From an uncultured Pelagibacteraceae bacterium (GTDB lineage Bacteria > Pseudomonadota > Alphaproteobacteria > Pelagibacterales > Pelagibacteraceae): a DNA stretch of 64,000 bases. A model generated the notes under the pieces. The model ran no database searches. It had not been told where the DNA came from and saw only the letters and a list, made by a program, of their open reading frames with translations. Position 1 is the stretch's first letter. Every line of letters starts with the position of its first letter. This document shows positions 50,921 to 61,339 of this stretch, in pieces. The stretch is from NCBI GenBank assembly GCA_902527215.1, contig CABZOF010000003.1:1-64000 (forward strand). Direction: 5' to 3'. A program made the translations under genes and the position numbers.

Positions 50921-51536
50921 ATTTAGTATCTGAAGTACCAGCTGAAACTATAAACTTTGAAGCTTCCTCAAATGTCATATCCAGATATACAACCTCACTT
51001 TTAGGAAACATTAACAAAAAACCACTTGTCGGATTTGGTGTTGTGGGAACAAAAACGTTTACTAATTCTGTGTTAGTTTTTTTCGAGATTTCACCTTTAT
51101 TCTCTTTAGTGGCAAAACCAACTGCCCATGAGCCTTTTCGTGGATACTGAATTAGAACCACACTTTTTTTTGATCCTTTTTTAGGAGCAAAAGTTTCTGT
51201 CATTTGTCCAATAGCAGAATATATGGTTCTTAAAATTGGTATTTTTTTTAACAAATCATTAAATAACTGTAAAAATTTTTTACCAATAAAAGAAAGTGAC
51301 AATCCACCAACAAAAGTAATAAAGATTACAGAAAGTAAGATTTCTAAACCTGGTATCGCAAAAGGTAAATAGCTGTTAGGATTAATCCCTTCTGGAATTA
51401 ATTTTGATGAAATTGATATAAAAAACGTTGTGAGATATAAAGTAATTCCAATAGGAACCAAAACAACAATTCCTGTTATAAAGTAGTTTCTTAGTCTTGC
51501 TATAAATGAAATTCTTTTTCTTCTTAGTTTTGACAT
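50913..51536 (-). CDS. DUF502 family membrane protein
   Basis: A 207-aa inner-membrane protein of the DUF502 family. It has two membrane helices, NYFITGIVVLVPIGITLYLTTFFI and LLSVIFITFVGGLSLSFIG, then a cytoplasmic or periplasmic beta domain with PILRTIYSAIGQMTETF, VVLIQYPRKGSWAVGFAT and VFVPTTPNPTSGFLLMFPKSEVVYLDMTFEEASKFIVSAG. The function is unknown, but a neighbouring recG (8-bp tail overlap here) is a recurring link in Alphaproteobacteria. Confidence 0.9.
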   Translation of the reverse strand: MSKLRRKRISFIARLRNYFITGIVVLVPIGITLYLTTFFISISSKLIPEGINPNSYLPFAIPGLEILLSVIFITFVGGLSLSFIGKKFLQLFNDLLKKIPILRTIYSAIGQMTETFAPKKGSKKSVVLIQYPRKGSWAVGFATKENKGEISKKTNTELVNVFVPTTPNPTSGFLLMFPKSEVVYLDMTFEEASKFIVSAGTSDTKSK

Positions 51537-51581
51537 ACTTTAATTGATTATAAATTACATGTAATATAAATATTAAGAAAA

Positions 51582-52403
51582 GTGAATAGAAGAAATTTTA
51601 TATATTTAATGGGTTGTGGCTGTCTTTCTGCAGGTTTACACGCATGTACTACTGCTCCGATAACAGACAGAAGACAATTAAAATTAATTCCAGAATCAAA
51701 ATTAAATTCTCAAGCTGCTCAATTGTATGAAAAAGTAAAACAAAAAGCTAAATTAAGTGATGATAAAGAGAGTTTAGATAAAATTATTGGAATTGGTTCA
51801 AAAATAGAAACATCTATATCTGAGTATTTTTATAAGAATAATATGGATGACCCGACTTTAAACTTTTCATGGGAGTATATTTTAATTGATAATAAAAAAG
51901 TTAAAAATGCATGGTGCATGCCTGGAGGAAAAATTGCCGTTTACACTGGTATGTTAGATATTACTAAAAATGATGATGGTTTAGCAGCTGTAATGGGTCA
52001 TGAAATTGCCCACGCTGTTGCTAAACATTCAGTCGAAAGAGCAAGCAGAGCAGTTTTGTTAAATACAACAACTGGAATAATAGACATTGCAACTGGTGGA
52101 AAATTATCTCAAGTTAATAGAACAACAGGCATGAATACAGTTGGCTTGTTATCTCAAATTGGAATAATGAACCCTTTTACAAGAAAACAAGAGAGTGAGG
52201 CCGATTATTTGGGATTAATTTTTTCATCTTTATCTGGTTACGATATAAGAGAAACTACCAAAATATGGGAAAGGATGAAGCAAGCAAATAAAGGTAAAGA
52301 ACCACCTGAGTTTATGAGTACGCATCCATCAAATGACAGAAGAATTGAACAAATTAACAATTGGATGAACGAAATTATTTTAAAGTATCCACCATTAGCA
52401 TGA
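51582..52403 (+). CDS. M48-family metalloprotease, probable lipoprotein
   Basis: A 273-aa exported peptidase. The signal MNRRNFIYLMGCGCLSAGLHAC combines a twin-arginine-like RRNF with a lipobox-like LHAC. The zinc site is VMGHEIAHAVAKHSVER (HExxH), with the third ligand Glu in RKQESEADYLGLI. Downstream MSTHPSNDRRIEQINNWM is the family's end motif. It resembles LoiP/BepA periplasmic quality-control proteases, without the TPR part of BepA. It ends 5 bp before tRNA-Lys on the opposite strand. The start is a GTG at 51582. Confidence 0.9.
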   Translation: MNRRNFIYLMGCGCLSAGLHACTTAPITDRRQLKLIPESKLNSQAAQLYEKVKQKAKLSDDKESLDKIIGIGSKIETSISEYFYKNNMDDPTLNFSWEYILIDNKKVKNAWCMPGGKIAVYTGMLDITKNDDGLAAVMGHEIAHAVAKHSVERASRAVLLNTTTGIIDIATGGKLSQVNRTTGMNTVGLLSQIGIMNPFTRKQESEADYLGLIFSSLSGYDIRETTKIWERMKQANKGKEPPEFMSTHPSNDRRIEQINNWMNEIILKYPPLA

Positions 52404-52408
52404 AGTGT

Positions 52409-52484
<76 letters not shown>

Positions 52485-52534
52485 AACACGAAAATTCTTA
52501 TATTGATTTTTTGATATTTGGCAATGGTTAAAAT

Positions 52535-53653
52535 TTACAAAATATTGATATACTTATCATGAAATTCTCTAAAAGTTCCCATTTTTATATTTTTTCTAAT
52601 TTCATACATTAGTTCTTGATAAAAGTTTATGTTATTTAACGTTAAGATCATTGAAGCCAATATCTCATTAGTATTGTGAAGATGGTTCAAATAATTTTTA
52701 GAGTATTTATTTAAGTCAAACTTAGTAACATTGCTATCTAGAGGTGTATTATCAAATTTATTTTCAGAATTTCTAATTTGAACTCTACCATTCCAAGTAA
52801 AAGCTAATCCTGTTCTTCCTGATCGTGTCGGAAGGACACAATCAAACATGTCTATTCCCCTCATAACTGCTCCCAATATATCCGATGGGGTCCCTACACC
52901 CATCAAATATCTTGGTTTATCAATTGGTAAGTTATCTTTGATGCCGTCTAAAACATCAAACATTTCTTGTTGAGACTCACCAACTGCTAGACCACCAATA
53001 GCATAGCCATCAAATTGTATATCTATTAACCTATTAAGAGACTCATTTCTTAAATCTTTAAATAATCCACCTTGAACTATACCAAACAAAGCTTTTTGTG
53101 GATTTATTCCAAATTCTTCCTTAGATCGTCTAGCCCACTCTGTAGATAAATCCATAGAGGTTTTAATTACATTATAATCATTAGTATTTTTTGGACATTC
53201 ATCCATCACCATAACAATGTCTGAGTTAAGTTTTTTTTGAATTTTAATACTCTCCTCTGGACTTAAAACAAAGGTTTTGCCATCTATATGAGATTGAAAA
53301 ATTGCTCCTTTATCTCTATCAATTTTATTGAATTTCGATAAAGACATCACTTGATAACCTCCAGAGTCAGTCAAAATTGGAAGTTTGCAATTCATAAAAT
53401 TATGTAACCCGCCAACTGCTTCGATTCTCTCAGTTCCAGGTCTAATCATCAAATGGTAAGTATTCGAAAGTATTATTTGACTCCCTGATTTAATAATATC
53501 ATCAATAAAAACACCTTTAACTGTGGCTTGAGTACCTACAGGCATAAATGCAGGTGTATTTATATCTCCACGATGTGTTTGAATTAATCCAACACGATAA
53601 TTTTTTTTTTGATGTTTTACACTAAAAGAAAAATTCTTTTTTAAGTCTTCCAT
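52535..53653 (-). CDS. tgt: tRNA-guanine transglycosylase
   Basis: Tgt swaps guanine 34 of tRNA-Asp/Asn/His/Tyr for the queuosine precursor preQ1. The 372-aa protein has TPAFMPVGTQATVKG, SNTYHLMIRPG, ILTDSGGYQVMSL (active-site Asp), DECP, GIVQGGLFKDLR, GLAVGES, RYLMGVGTPSDILGAVMRGIDMFDCVLPTRSGR and YSKNYLNHL. The usual C-x-C-x-x-C zinc cluster near RNA-binding residues reads NSNVTKFDLNKYSKNYL: the cysteines of DCxCYTC are not there, which is an oddity. Otherwise complete, downstream of ppi by 9 bp. Confidence 0.93.
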   Translation of the reverse strand: MEDLKKNFSFSVKHQKKNYRVGLIQTHRGDINTPAFMPVGTQATVKGVFIDDIIKSGSQIILSNTYHLMIRPGTERIEAVGGLHNFMNCKLPILTDSGGYQVMSLSKFNKIDRDKGAIFQSHIDGKTFVLSPEESIKIQKKLNSDIVMVMDECPKNTNDYNVIKTSMDLSTEWARRSKEEFGINPQKALFGIVQGGLFKDLRNESLNRLIDIQFDGYAIGGLAVGESQQEMFDVLDGIKDNLPIDKPRYLMGVGTPSDILGAVMRGIDMFDCVLPTRSGRTGLAFTWNGRVQIRNSENKFDNTPLDSNVTKFDLNKYSKNYLNHLHNTNEILASMILTLNNINFYQELMYEIRKNIKMGTFREFHDKYINIL

Positions 53654-53662
53654 CCATCAATT

Positions 53663-54220
53663 CTACTCAGACTTAAAGCTAATTATTTTATCTGGGTTAG
53701 AAACAGATCCATTGGGACCATCGCCTTTGGTTATCATGTCAACAAATTCCATACCCTCAATTACTTTTCCAAATACAGTATATTGTCTGTCTAGATGCGG
53801 TGTAGGACCAAAACAGATAAAGAATTGACTGTTTGCACTATTCGGGTCTGAAGATCTTGCCATTGACAAAGTTCCTCTCTCGTGTGGCAAATTATTAAAC
53901 TCTTCTTTAAGATCAGGCATGTCGGAACCACCCATTCCAGCTCTACTTAAGTTAAAACTTTCAGAAGATGAATTTCCAAATTGAACATCTCCAGTTTGGG
54001 CCATAAAACCTTCAATTACCCTATGAAAAACAACACCATCATATTTTCCACTATTTGCTAATTCAGTTATTCTTTTTACATGGTTTGGTGCCACATCTGG
54101 AAATAATTCAATTTTTAAATCTCCATCTTTTAATTTAAGTATCATTGTATTCTCCTTTGCATTTAAAACTGTTGTTAATAAAAATATTGATAAAAATAAA
54201 ATACTAATTTTTTTAAGCAT
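53663..54220 (-). CDS. peptidyl-prolyl cis-trans isomerase, cyclophilin type, exported
   Basis: A 185-aa cyclophilin with an N-terminal signal peptide (LKKISILFLSIFLLTTVLNA). Core motifs are GDLKIELFPDVAPNHVKRITELANSGKYDGVVFHRVIEGFMAQTGD (FHRVIxGFMxQ(T/G)GD, catalytic Arg), SMARSSDPNSANSQFFICF and YTVFGKVIEGMEFVD. It folds proline-containing proteins in the periplasm. It overlaps coaD by 8 bp and reads into tgt. A Gly-Asp-Met-Pro-Asp insert (SDMPDLKEEF) precedes the NLPHERGTL segment, a common bacterial variant. Confidence 0.93.
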   Translation of the reverse strand: MLKKISILFLSIFLLTTVLNAKENTMILKLKDGDLKIELFPDVAPNHVKRITELANSGKYDGVVFHRVIEGFMAQTGDVQFGNSSSESFNLSRAGMGGSDMPDLKEEFNNLPHERGTLSMARSSDPNSANSQFFICFGPTPHLDRQYTVFGKVIEGMEFVDMITKGDGPNGSVSNPDKIISFKSE

Positions 54221-54707
54221 AAGCTTCTTTCAGTGACTTGATGGTACTTTTAGTTGTAAATTTTTTTAAATCACCCTTATGAAGGGCTATTTCTTTAACA
54301 AATCTCGATGAAATAATTTGATTTTCAACATCAGACATAAGAAACACTGTTTCTACTTTATTGTTTAATTTTCTATTCATTCCAGCTAACTGAAACTCAT
54401 ATTCAAAATCTGAAACAGCTCTTAAACCTCTTAGAATTAAGTTTGAATTGTATTTTTTACACAATTCTGTTGTAAGAGAATTGAATTTAATAACCTGAAT
54501 TTTATTTTTTGAAAGTTTCAAGTCTCCATATAAAGCCTTTGAAACAATTTTTAATCTCTCATCTATTTGAAATAAAAAATTTTTCTCATTTCCATCAGAT
54601 ATACCGACAATTATTTTGTCTGCCAATTTTAGAGCTTTTTTAATGACATCTATGTGGCCGTTTGTTATTGGATCAAATGTACCTGGATATATAGCTATAT
54701 TTTTCAT
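54213..54707 (-). CDS. coaD: phosphopantetheine adenylyltransferase
   Basis: CoaD transfers AMP to 4'-phosphopantetheine, the penultimate step of coenzyme A synthesis. The 164-aa protein has AIYPGTFDPITNGHIDVIKKAL (HxGH-type motif TNGH), VGISDGNEKNFLF, NLILRGLRAVSDFEYEFQLAGMNRKL and VETVFLMSDVENQIISSRFVKEIALHKGD with the ISSR signature. All nucleotide-binding residues are present. Its start codon shares a base with the gyrA stop, so gyrA-coaD-ppi-tgt form one run. Confidence 0.95.
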   Translation of the reverse strand: MKNIAIYPGTFDPITNGHIDVIKKALKLADKIIVGISDGNEKNFLFQIDERLKIVSKALYGDLKLSKNKIQVIKFNSLTTELCKKYNSNLILRGLRAVSDFEYEFQLAGMNRKLNNKVETVFLMSDVENQIISSRFVKEIALHKGDLKKFTTKSTIKSLKEAYA

Positions 54708-57289
54708 TAAACCAAATTATCAACTAATTTAATTGAAGAGACAACCTTTTCATCACCAGTTAATTTAATAATTCTTACTCCTTGGGTATTTCTTCCAGCA
54801 ATTCTTATTTCAGTCACTGCAGTTCTAATAACTCTACCTTTATTGGTAGAAATTAATATTTGATCACCCTCAAAAACAGGAAAAGATGAAGATACATTAC
54901 CGTTTCTTGGGGAATTAACTATACCAATTATTCCCTTTCCTCCTCGATTTGTAACTCTAAAATCATAATGGGATGTTCTTTTTCCATAACCATTTTCTGT
55001 AATTGATAATATATATTTTTCTTTAGCTTTCACTTCAGATTTTTCATCTCTAGTCTTGCTTTTACTTTTTTTAATATCATCTTTATCAATTATAGATAAC
55101 GAAACAATTGTATCTTGTTCTGAAAGATTAATGCCTCTTATACCTTTAGATGATCTGCCCTTAAAAACTCTAAGTTTTTTAGATTCAAACCTTATGCATT
55201 TACCAAATTTTGTGTTTAACATTATATCTTGATCATCTGTACATATTTTTACCCCAATAATCTTATCATCAGAGTCTAATTTCATTGCAATTTTTCCAGA
55301 AGCATTAATAGATGAAAAATCTTCTAAATTATTCTTTCTAATTTTCCCCTTGCTAGTTGCAAATATGATGTGCATATTTTTTTTGTCAACATCTTCATCA
55401 GGAAAAGGCATAATTGAACTTATAGACTGATGGTTTTTTAAAGGTAATATATTAAAGAGAGATTTACCTTTAGAAGAAGCAGAACCTTCTGGTATTTTCC
55501 AGGCTTTAACTTTGTAAGCCAAACCCTCTGTTGAAAAGAATAATAGTGATGTATGTGTATCAACAGATAATGTCTGAACTACCGAGTCTTCTTCCCGTGT
55601 TTTAATTCCTGTTTTACCTTTACCTCCCCTTTTTTGTTGTTTAACACCACTTAGGGCGCCCCTTTTTATATATCCTTGTAGTGTTATTGTTATAATAACT
55701 GACTCTTTTTGTATTGTTTCCTCTATGTCATAATTTAAAACAGCATCGATAATTTTTGTTCTTCTAGGAACTGAAAATTTCTCTTTTATCATCTGCAAAT
55801 CATTGCTTATTACCCTTAATAGCTCGTTTTTGGAATTTATTATCCTTTTATACTTGGAAATCTCCTCAGCTAATTTTTTTATTTCTATCTCTATTTCGTT
55901 TATTCCTATGGCAGTTAATTTTTGAAGTCTTAGTTCCAATATAGAGATTACTTGATCATTAGATAATACATATTTTCCTTTATAATTTTTATTATCAACT
56001 AATTTAATAAGTTTTGATGCCTTGTTTATTTTCCAAGTTGTTTTTAAAAGTGAATTTTTTGCTTCTTCGGGGTTTTTAGATGATCTAATTATTTTAATAA
56101 CTTTATCAATATTTTCAACACTAACAGATAGTCCTAATAAAATATGAACTCTCTCTTCAGCTTTTTTAAGATCAAATTTAGTTCTTTTTATAACGACATC
56201 TTCTCTAAACTTTAAAAAGTTTTCTAAAAAATCTTTTAAATTACAAGTCTTTGGTTTTTGATCAACAATTGCTAAAGAATTAAACCCGAATGATGATTCT
56301 ATTGATGTATATTTGTATAATTGTCTTTTGACAGTTTCAGGCTCAACATTTCTTCTTAAATCGATTGAAACTCTTATTCCCTCGCTATTCGATTCATCTC
56401 TTATATCACTTATACCCTCAATTTTTTTATCCCTTACTAGTTCTGCAATTCTTTCATTCAAGTTAGACTTATTAATTTGGTAAGGTATGGATGAGACTAC
56501 AAGTCTATCTTTGCCATTTTTTAAATTTTCTACTGAAATTTCTCCACGAATTTTAAATGACCCTCTTCCAGTTTTATAGCCTTGTTTAATTATATCTTTA
56601 CCAATTATTAATCCTCCTGTTGGAAAATCTGGACCTGGAATATGTTTCATTAACTCATTAATTTTAATATCTTTGTTTTTAATTAAGGCTAAAGTGCCAT
56701 CTACAACCTCGCCCAAATTATGTGGCGGAATACTTGTCGCCATTCCAACAGCTATTCCACCTGCACCATTAACTAAAAGATTTGGATATTGAGCAGGTAA
56801 TACAACGGGTTCTTGCTCTGTTTCATCATAATTACTTTTAAAAGATACGGTGTTTTTTTCTATATCATCAATTAAAAACTGTGAAACTTTTGCAAGTTTA
56901 GTTTCAGTGTATCTCATTGCCGCTGGTGGATCTCCATCAATAGAACCAAAATTACCTTGTCCATCTACTAAAGGTAAACTCATCGAAAATTCTTGAACCA
57001 TTCTAACTAAAGCATCATAAACGGCTTGATCTCCATGTGGATGATATTTACCAATAACATCTCCAACAATTCTTGCGGATTTTCTAAATTGTTTTGACCA
57101 ATCAAAACCACCTTTGTGCATTGCATATATAATTCTTCTATGAACAGGTTTTAATCCATCTCTAATATCAGGTAGTGCCCTACTCACTATAACACTCATA
57201 GCGTAAGACAAATATGATGAACTCATCTCATCATACATTGAGATTGGTTTAATATTATTATTTATTTTTGGAATTTCGTTCTTTTCCAT
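54707..57289 (-). CDS. gyrA: DNA gyrase subunit A
   Basis: The 860-aa A subunit holds the breakage-reunion domain with [29 protein letters not shown], the catalytic Tyr in [14 protein letters not shown] (AAMRYTE), and the quinolone-determining region [15 protein letters not shown]. After about residue 520 the DNA-wrapping beta-pinwheel begins, with the GyrA-box [11 protein letters not shown]. The quinolone region reads Asp-Gln-Ala-Val, so Ala occupies the usual Ser83 place, a substitution known elsewhere to lower quinolone sensitivity. It introduces negative supercoils together with GyrB. It lies downstream of ssb by 5 bp. Confidence 0.97.
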   Translation of the reverse strand: MEKNEIPKINNNIKPISMYDEMSSSYLSYAMSVIVSRALPDIRDGLKPVHRRIIYAMHKGGFDWSKQFRKSARIVGDVIGKYHPHGDQAVYDALVRMVQEFSMSLPLVDGQGNFGSIDGDPPAAMRYTETKLAKVSQFLIDDIEKNTVSFKSNYDETEQEPVVLPAQYPNLLVNGAGGIAVGMATSIPPHNLGEVVDGTLALIKNKDIKINELMKHIPGPDFPTGGLIIGKDIIKQGYKTGRGSFKIRGEISVENLKNGKDRLVVSSIPYQINKSNLNERIAELVRDKKIEGISDIRDESNSEGIRVSIDLRRNVEPETVKRQLYKYTSIESSFGFNSLAIVDQKPKTCNLKDFLENFLKFREDVVIKRTKFDLKKAEERVHILLGLSVSVENIDKVIKIIRSSKNPEEAKNSLLKTTWKINKASKLIKLVDNKNYKGKYVLSNDQVISILELRLQKLTAIGINEIEIEIKKLAEEISKYKRIINSKNELLRVISNDLQMIKEKFSVPRRTKIIDAVLNYDIEETIQKESVIITITLQGYIKRGALSGVKQQKRGGKGKTGIKTREEDSVVQTLSVDTHTSLLFFSTEGLAYKVKAWKIPEGSASSKGKSLFNILPLKNHQSISSIMPFPDEDVDKKNMHIIFATSKGKIRKNNLEDFSSINASGKIAMKLDSDDKIIGVKICTDDQDIMLNTKFGKCIRFESKKLRVFKGRSSKGIRGINLSEQDTIVSLSIIDKDDIKKSKSKTRDEKSEVKAKEKYILSITENGYGKRTSHYDFRVTNRGGKGIIGIVNSPRNGNVSSSFPVFEGDQILISTNKGRVIRTAVTEIRIAGRNTQGVRIIKLTGDEKVVSSIKLVDNLV

Positions 57290-57294
57290 ATTAA

Positions 57295-57744
57295 TTAAAA
57301 TGGAATATCGTCGTCTAAACCACTTTGATCTGGTGCAGATGCATCATCGAAATTTTGTTTATTATCTTGAGATGCAATATTATTTTGATTACCACCACCT
57401 AGCATTGTTAAAGATGAGTTGTAACCTTGAATTAAGATTTCAGTTGAGTATTTATCTTGACCACTTTGTTCATCTTTCCATTTTCTTGTAGAAAGTTGTC
57501 CTTCAACGTATACTTGTGCACCTTTTTTTAAATATTGTTGAACGACATTAACCAAACCTTCATTAAAAACTACTATTCTATGCCATTCAGTCTTTTCTTT
57601 TTTTTCTCCCGTATTTTTATCTTTCCAGGACTGACTAGTAGCAAGACTAAGTCTTGCAACGTTTTTACCATTCACCATTTGCTTGACTTCTGGGTCTGCG
57701 CCCAAACGACCAATTAATAATACTTTATTTAAACTACCAGCCAT
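57295..57744 (-). CDS. ssb: single-stranded DNA-binding protein
   Basis: A 149-aa SSB: OB-fold from [77 protein letters not shown], then an Asn/Asp/Gln-rich linker and the acidic tip DDDIPF that recruits partner proteins. It protects single-stranded DNA in replication and repair. It stands back to back with uvrA, the classical uvrA-ssb pair, and is followed by gyrA on the same strand. Confidence 0.96.
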   Translation of the reverse strand: MAGSLNKVLLIGRLGADPEVKQMVNGKNVARLSLATSQSWKDKNTGEKKEKTEWHRIVVFNEGLVNVVQQYLKKGAQVYVEGQLSTRKWKDEQSGQDKYSTEILIQGYNSSLTMLGGGNQNNIASQDNKQNFDDASAPDQSGLDDDIPF

Positions 57745-57825
57745 AATATTTTAATATTTAAGAATGTTTATTATATCACTTATTAACTTGAATATTAATT
57801 TTATTAATTTAAAGCAACAAAAATT

Positions 57826-60702
57826 ATGCTTAAAAAGATAGTTATTAAGGGCGCAAAAGAGCACAATTTAAAGAATATAACGCTCGAGATTCCAAAAGAA
57901 AAATTTGTTGTTATTACTGGACTATCTGGATCAGGAAAATCATCTTTAGCCTTTGATACTGTATATGCTGAGGGTCAGAGACGATACGTTGAAAGCTTAT
58001 CTGCTTATGCAAGGCAATTTCTTGACAAGATGAAAAAACCAAATGTAGATTTAATTGAAGGGTTAAGTCCTGCAATTTCAATTGAGCAGAAAAATACTTC
58101 AAAAAATCCAAGATCTACAGTTGCAACTGTTACAGAAATTTATGATTATATGAGGGTTCTTTATGCAAGAGCCGGCATCCCCTACTCGCCATTTACCGGA
58201 CTACCGATCACTTCTCAAACAATAAGTCAAATTGTTGATAAAATTAAAACCCTGCCAAAGAAATCAACAATTTTTTTATATGCACCAGTTGTTAGAGGAA
58301 GAAAAGGAGAATATAGAAAAGACATACTTGGCTACAAGAAAAGAGGATTTAGAAAAATTAAAGTTGATAATAAACTTTATGATATTGATGACGTTCCAGA
58401 ATTAAATAAAAAATTAAAACATGATATTGCAGTTCTTGTTGATAGAATTGTTTTAAATGCTTCATTAGGTAACAGATTAGCTGAAAGTGTTGAAACAGCA
58501 GTCAATCTAGCAAATGGATTAATGTTTGTAGAATATGAAGATGAAACACTACCAAAAAAATTTAGAAAGACCGAAAATTTGATATTTTCAACTAAGTTTG
58601 CCTGTCCTGAAAGTGGTTTTACAATTGAAGAAATAGAACCAAGGCTTTTTTCTTTTAATAGTCCTTACGGTGCATGTGAAGAGTGTGAGGGTATTGGTGT
58701 TAAATTAAATGTGGATCCAAAATTAGTTGTGCCTGATGAGAAAAAAACGATAGCAGATGGAGCTATTGAGCCTTGGTCAAAGTCTTCCTCTTTATATTAT
58801 GCTCAAACCTTAGCATCAATTTCGAAACATTATGGTTTCTCATTAAATGATAGGTGGTCAAAATTACCAAAAAAAATTAAAGATGTAATTTTATTTGGAT
58901 CTGATGAAGAAGAAATCAAATTTTCGTATGATGATGGATACGAAAAGTATTCACATAAAAAAACATTTGAAGGAGTGGTAAATAATTTAGAAAGAAGATT
59001 TTTAGAAACAGATAGTGATTGGAAAAGAGAAGAGATATCCCAGTATCAATCAGACACAAAATGTGAAAGATGTAATGGGCACAGATTAAAAGATGAGGCT
59101 CTTTGTGTTAAAATTAACGAACTTAATATTAGTGAGGTAACTGAAAAATCCATATTTGATGCTAAGGAATGGTTTAAATCGCTAGAGACAAAATTAGATA
59201 AACGTCAACTTAAAATTGCTCAGCATATTTTAAAAGAAATTAACGAAAGATTGAATTTTCTCTTAAATGTCGGTCTTGACTATTTAACTTTATCAAGAGA
59301 ATCTGGAACTTTATCAGGTGGCGAAGCTCAGCGAATAAGACTGGCTTCACAGATAGGTTCTGGATTAACTGGAGTTTTATATGTTCTTGATGAACCATCT
59401 ATTGGCTTACACCAAAAGGATAATGTTAAATTAATAAATGCATTAAAAAGACTCAGAGATTTAGGAAATACAGTCATAGTTGTAGAACATGATACTGAAA
59501 CCATGGAAAATGCTGATCATATAATCGATCTTGGTCCAGAAGCTGGGAACAAAGGTGGCGAAGTAATCGCTCAAGGATCGTATAATGATATACTAAATAA
59601 TAATGATAGTATAACAGGAAGATACTTATCAAACAAAAGCTTCATACCAATACCAAGAACTAGAAGATTAGCTAAAAATGGAAGATTTTTAGAAATTAGT
59701 GGGGCAAGTGGAAATAATTTAAACAACGTGAATCTTAAAATTCCACTTGGAAGTTTTACCTGTGTAACAGGTGTTTCAGGAAGTGGTAAATCAACATTAA
59801 TACTTCAAACTCTTTACAATGCATTAAATCTTACTCTTAATAATAATAAATCAAGAAAAATTCCAAAACCATTTAGAGGATTTAAAGGTATTGAATTAGT
59901 CGATAAAATTATAGATATAGATCAATCTCCTATTGGTAGAACTCCAAGATCTAATCCAGCAACTTATACTGGTGCGTTTGGTCCAATAAGAGACTGGTTC
60001 ACAAATTTACCAGAGTCAAAAAGTAGAGGTTATAAACCTGGAAGATTTTCATTCAACGTCAAAGGTGGTAGATGTGAAGCTTGTGAGGGTGATGGAGTAA
60101 TAACTTATGAAATGCATTTTTTACCTGATGTATACATAACTTGTGATGAATGCAAAGGAACTAGATATAATAGGGAAACGCTAGAAATAAAATTTAAAGA
60201 CAAAAGTATTGCAGACGTTTTAAATATGACAGTGGATGAAGGGTGCGAATACTTTGAAAATATTTCTAATATAAAAACAAAATTACTTACACTTAAGAAA
60301 GTTGGATTAGGATATATAAAAATTGGTCAACAAGCTACTACACTATCAGGCGGTGAAGCTCAAAGAATAAAGTTAGCAAAAGAATTGTCTAAAAGGTCAA
60401 CTGGAAGAACAATATATATATTGGATGAACCAACAACAGGACTACATCAACACGATATTAAAAAATTATTAGAAATTTTACATACCTTTGTTGCAACTGG
60501 AAATACTGTTGTTGTCATCGAGCATAATTTAGATGTTATCAAAACAGCTGATTATATAGTCGATATGGGTCCGGATGGTGGTGTAAAGGGTGGAAATATC
60601 ATAGCAGAGGGTAAACCTGAAGAAATTATTAATGTTAAAGATAGTTATACAGGTAAATTTTTAAAACCAATGTTGGACAATAAGTTCAAAAAAACTGCTT
60701 AA
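57826..60702 (+). CDS. uvrA: excinuclease ABC subunit A
   Basis: UvrA finds bulky DNA lesions and loads UvrB. The 958-aa protein has both ABC modules: [25 protein letters not shown] (Walker A 1), the zinc fingers [11 protein letters not shown] and [46 protein letters not shown] (signature and Walker B 1), then [18 protein letters not shown] (Walker A 2), the third zinc module [29 protein letters not shown], and [40 protein letters not shown]. The first zinc module lacks part of the usual CxxC pair at [12 protein letters not shown]. The divergent gap to ssb, 81 bp, holds both promoters. Confidence 0.97.
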   Translation: MLKKIVIKGAKEHNLKNITLEIPKEKFVVITGLSGSGKSSLAFDTVYAEGQRRYVESLSAYARQFLDKMKKPNVDLIEGLSPAISIEQKNTSKNPRSTVATVTEIYDYMRVLYARAGIPYSPFTGLPITSQTISQIVDKIKTLPKKSTIFLYAPVVRGRKGEYRKDILGYKKRGFRKIKVDNKLYDIDDVPELNKKLKHDIAVLVDRIVLNASLGNRLAESVETAVNLANGLMFVEYEDETLPKKFRKTENLIFSTKFACPESGFTIEEIEPRLFSFNSPYGACEECEGIGVKLNVDPKLVVPDEKKTIADGAIEPWSKSSSLYYAQTLASISKHYGFSLNDRWSKLPKKIKDVILFGSDEEEIKFSYDDGYEKYSHKKTFEGVVNNLERRFLETDSDWKREEISQYQSDTKCERCNGHRLKDEALCVKINELNISEVTEKSIFDAKEWFKSLETKLDKRQLKIAQHILKEINERLNFLLNVGLDYLTLSRESGTLSGGEAQRIRLASQIGSGLTGVLYVLDEPSIGLHQKDNVKLINALKRLRDLGNTVIVVEHDTETMENADHIIDLGPEAGNKGGEVIAQGSYNDILNNNDSITGRYLSNKSFIPIPRTRRLAKNGRFLEISGASGNNLNNVNLKIPLGSFTCVTGVSGSGKSTLILQTLYNALNLTLNNNKSRKIPKPFRGFKGIELVDKIIDIDQSPIGRTPRSNPATYTGAFGPIRDWFTNLPESKSRGYKPGRFSFNVKGGRCEACEGDGVITYEMHFLPDVYITCDECKGTRYNRETLEIKFKDKSIADVLNMTVDEGCEYFENISNIKTKLLTLKKVGLGYIKIGQQATTLSGGEAQRIKLAKELSKRSTGRTIYILDEPTTGLHQHDIKKLLEILHTFVATGNTVVVIEHNLDVIKTADYIVDMGPDGGVKGGNIIAEGKPEEIINVKDSYTGKFLKPMLDNKFKKTA

Positions 60703-60736
60703 ATTTTTATTAAAAATGTTATAAATTAGAACTATT

Positions 60737-61339
60737 ATGACTTCGATTCTTCAATCATTATCTAAAACAGTTCATATCTCTTTAGTTTTATCCATTTTGC
60801 TATTTTTAGGTTTATATTTTGGAAATGGCGGTTTTGACATTGACGTAGTTTTTTGGAGTTGGTTATTTAGATATATACATGTCATTGTTGCAATTATGTG
60901 GATAGGTTTACTATGGTATTTTAATTTTGTTCAAATACCAAACATGGCAAAAATACCCGACGAACAAAAACCAGCTATTGGAAAAGTTATAGCTCCTGCA
61001 GCTCTGTTTTGGTTTAGATGGGCAGCTTTAGTTACTGTAATATCAGGTCTGATCTTAGCTTATTTAAACGGTTATGTTCATCAAGCTATGACATTAGGAA
61101 TTGGATCAGGTGGTGGAAAAGCAACAGCTATAGGTATTGGCATGTGGTTAGGAATTATAATGGCATTTAATGTTTGGTTTGTGATATGGCCAAATCAGAA
61201 AAAAGCTTTAGGTATTATTGAGGTTGAGGCTGAAGTTAAAGCTAAATCTGCAAAAACAGCTATGTTATTTTCGAGAACAAATACGCTTCTATCTTTACCA
61301 ATGCTTCTGACGATGGTAATAGCACAAAATCTTTATTAA
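60737..61339 (+). CDS. urate hydroxylase PuuD-like membrane protein
   Basis: A 200-aa inner-membrane protein with about five hydrophobic segments. VFWSWLFRYIHVIVAIMWIGLLWYFNFVQIPNM, APAALFWFRWAALVTVISGLILAY and GIGMWLGIIMAFNVWFVIWPNQKKALG follow the N-terminal membrane domain (Urate_ox_N) of PuuD. Classical PuuD is about 400 aa with a C-terminal cytochrome c domain; that half is missing here, as in other short marine homologues. Without it urate oxidation is uncertain. The histidines in RYIHV suggest heme binding. It converges with secF (4-bp overlap). Confidence 0.8.
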   Translation: MTSILQSLSKTVHISLVLSILLFLGLYFGNGGFDIDVVFWSWLFRYIHVIVAIMWIGLLWYFNFVQIPNMAKIPDEQKPAIGKVIAPAALFWFRWAALVTVISGLILAYLNGYVHQAMTLGIGSGGGKATAIGIGMWLGIIMAFNVWFVIWPNQKKALGIIEVEAEVKAKSAKTAMLFSRTNTLLSLPMLLTMVIAQNLY

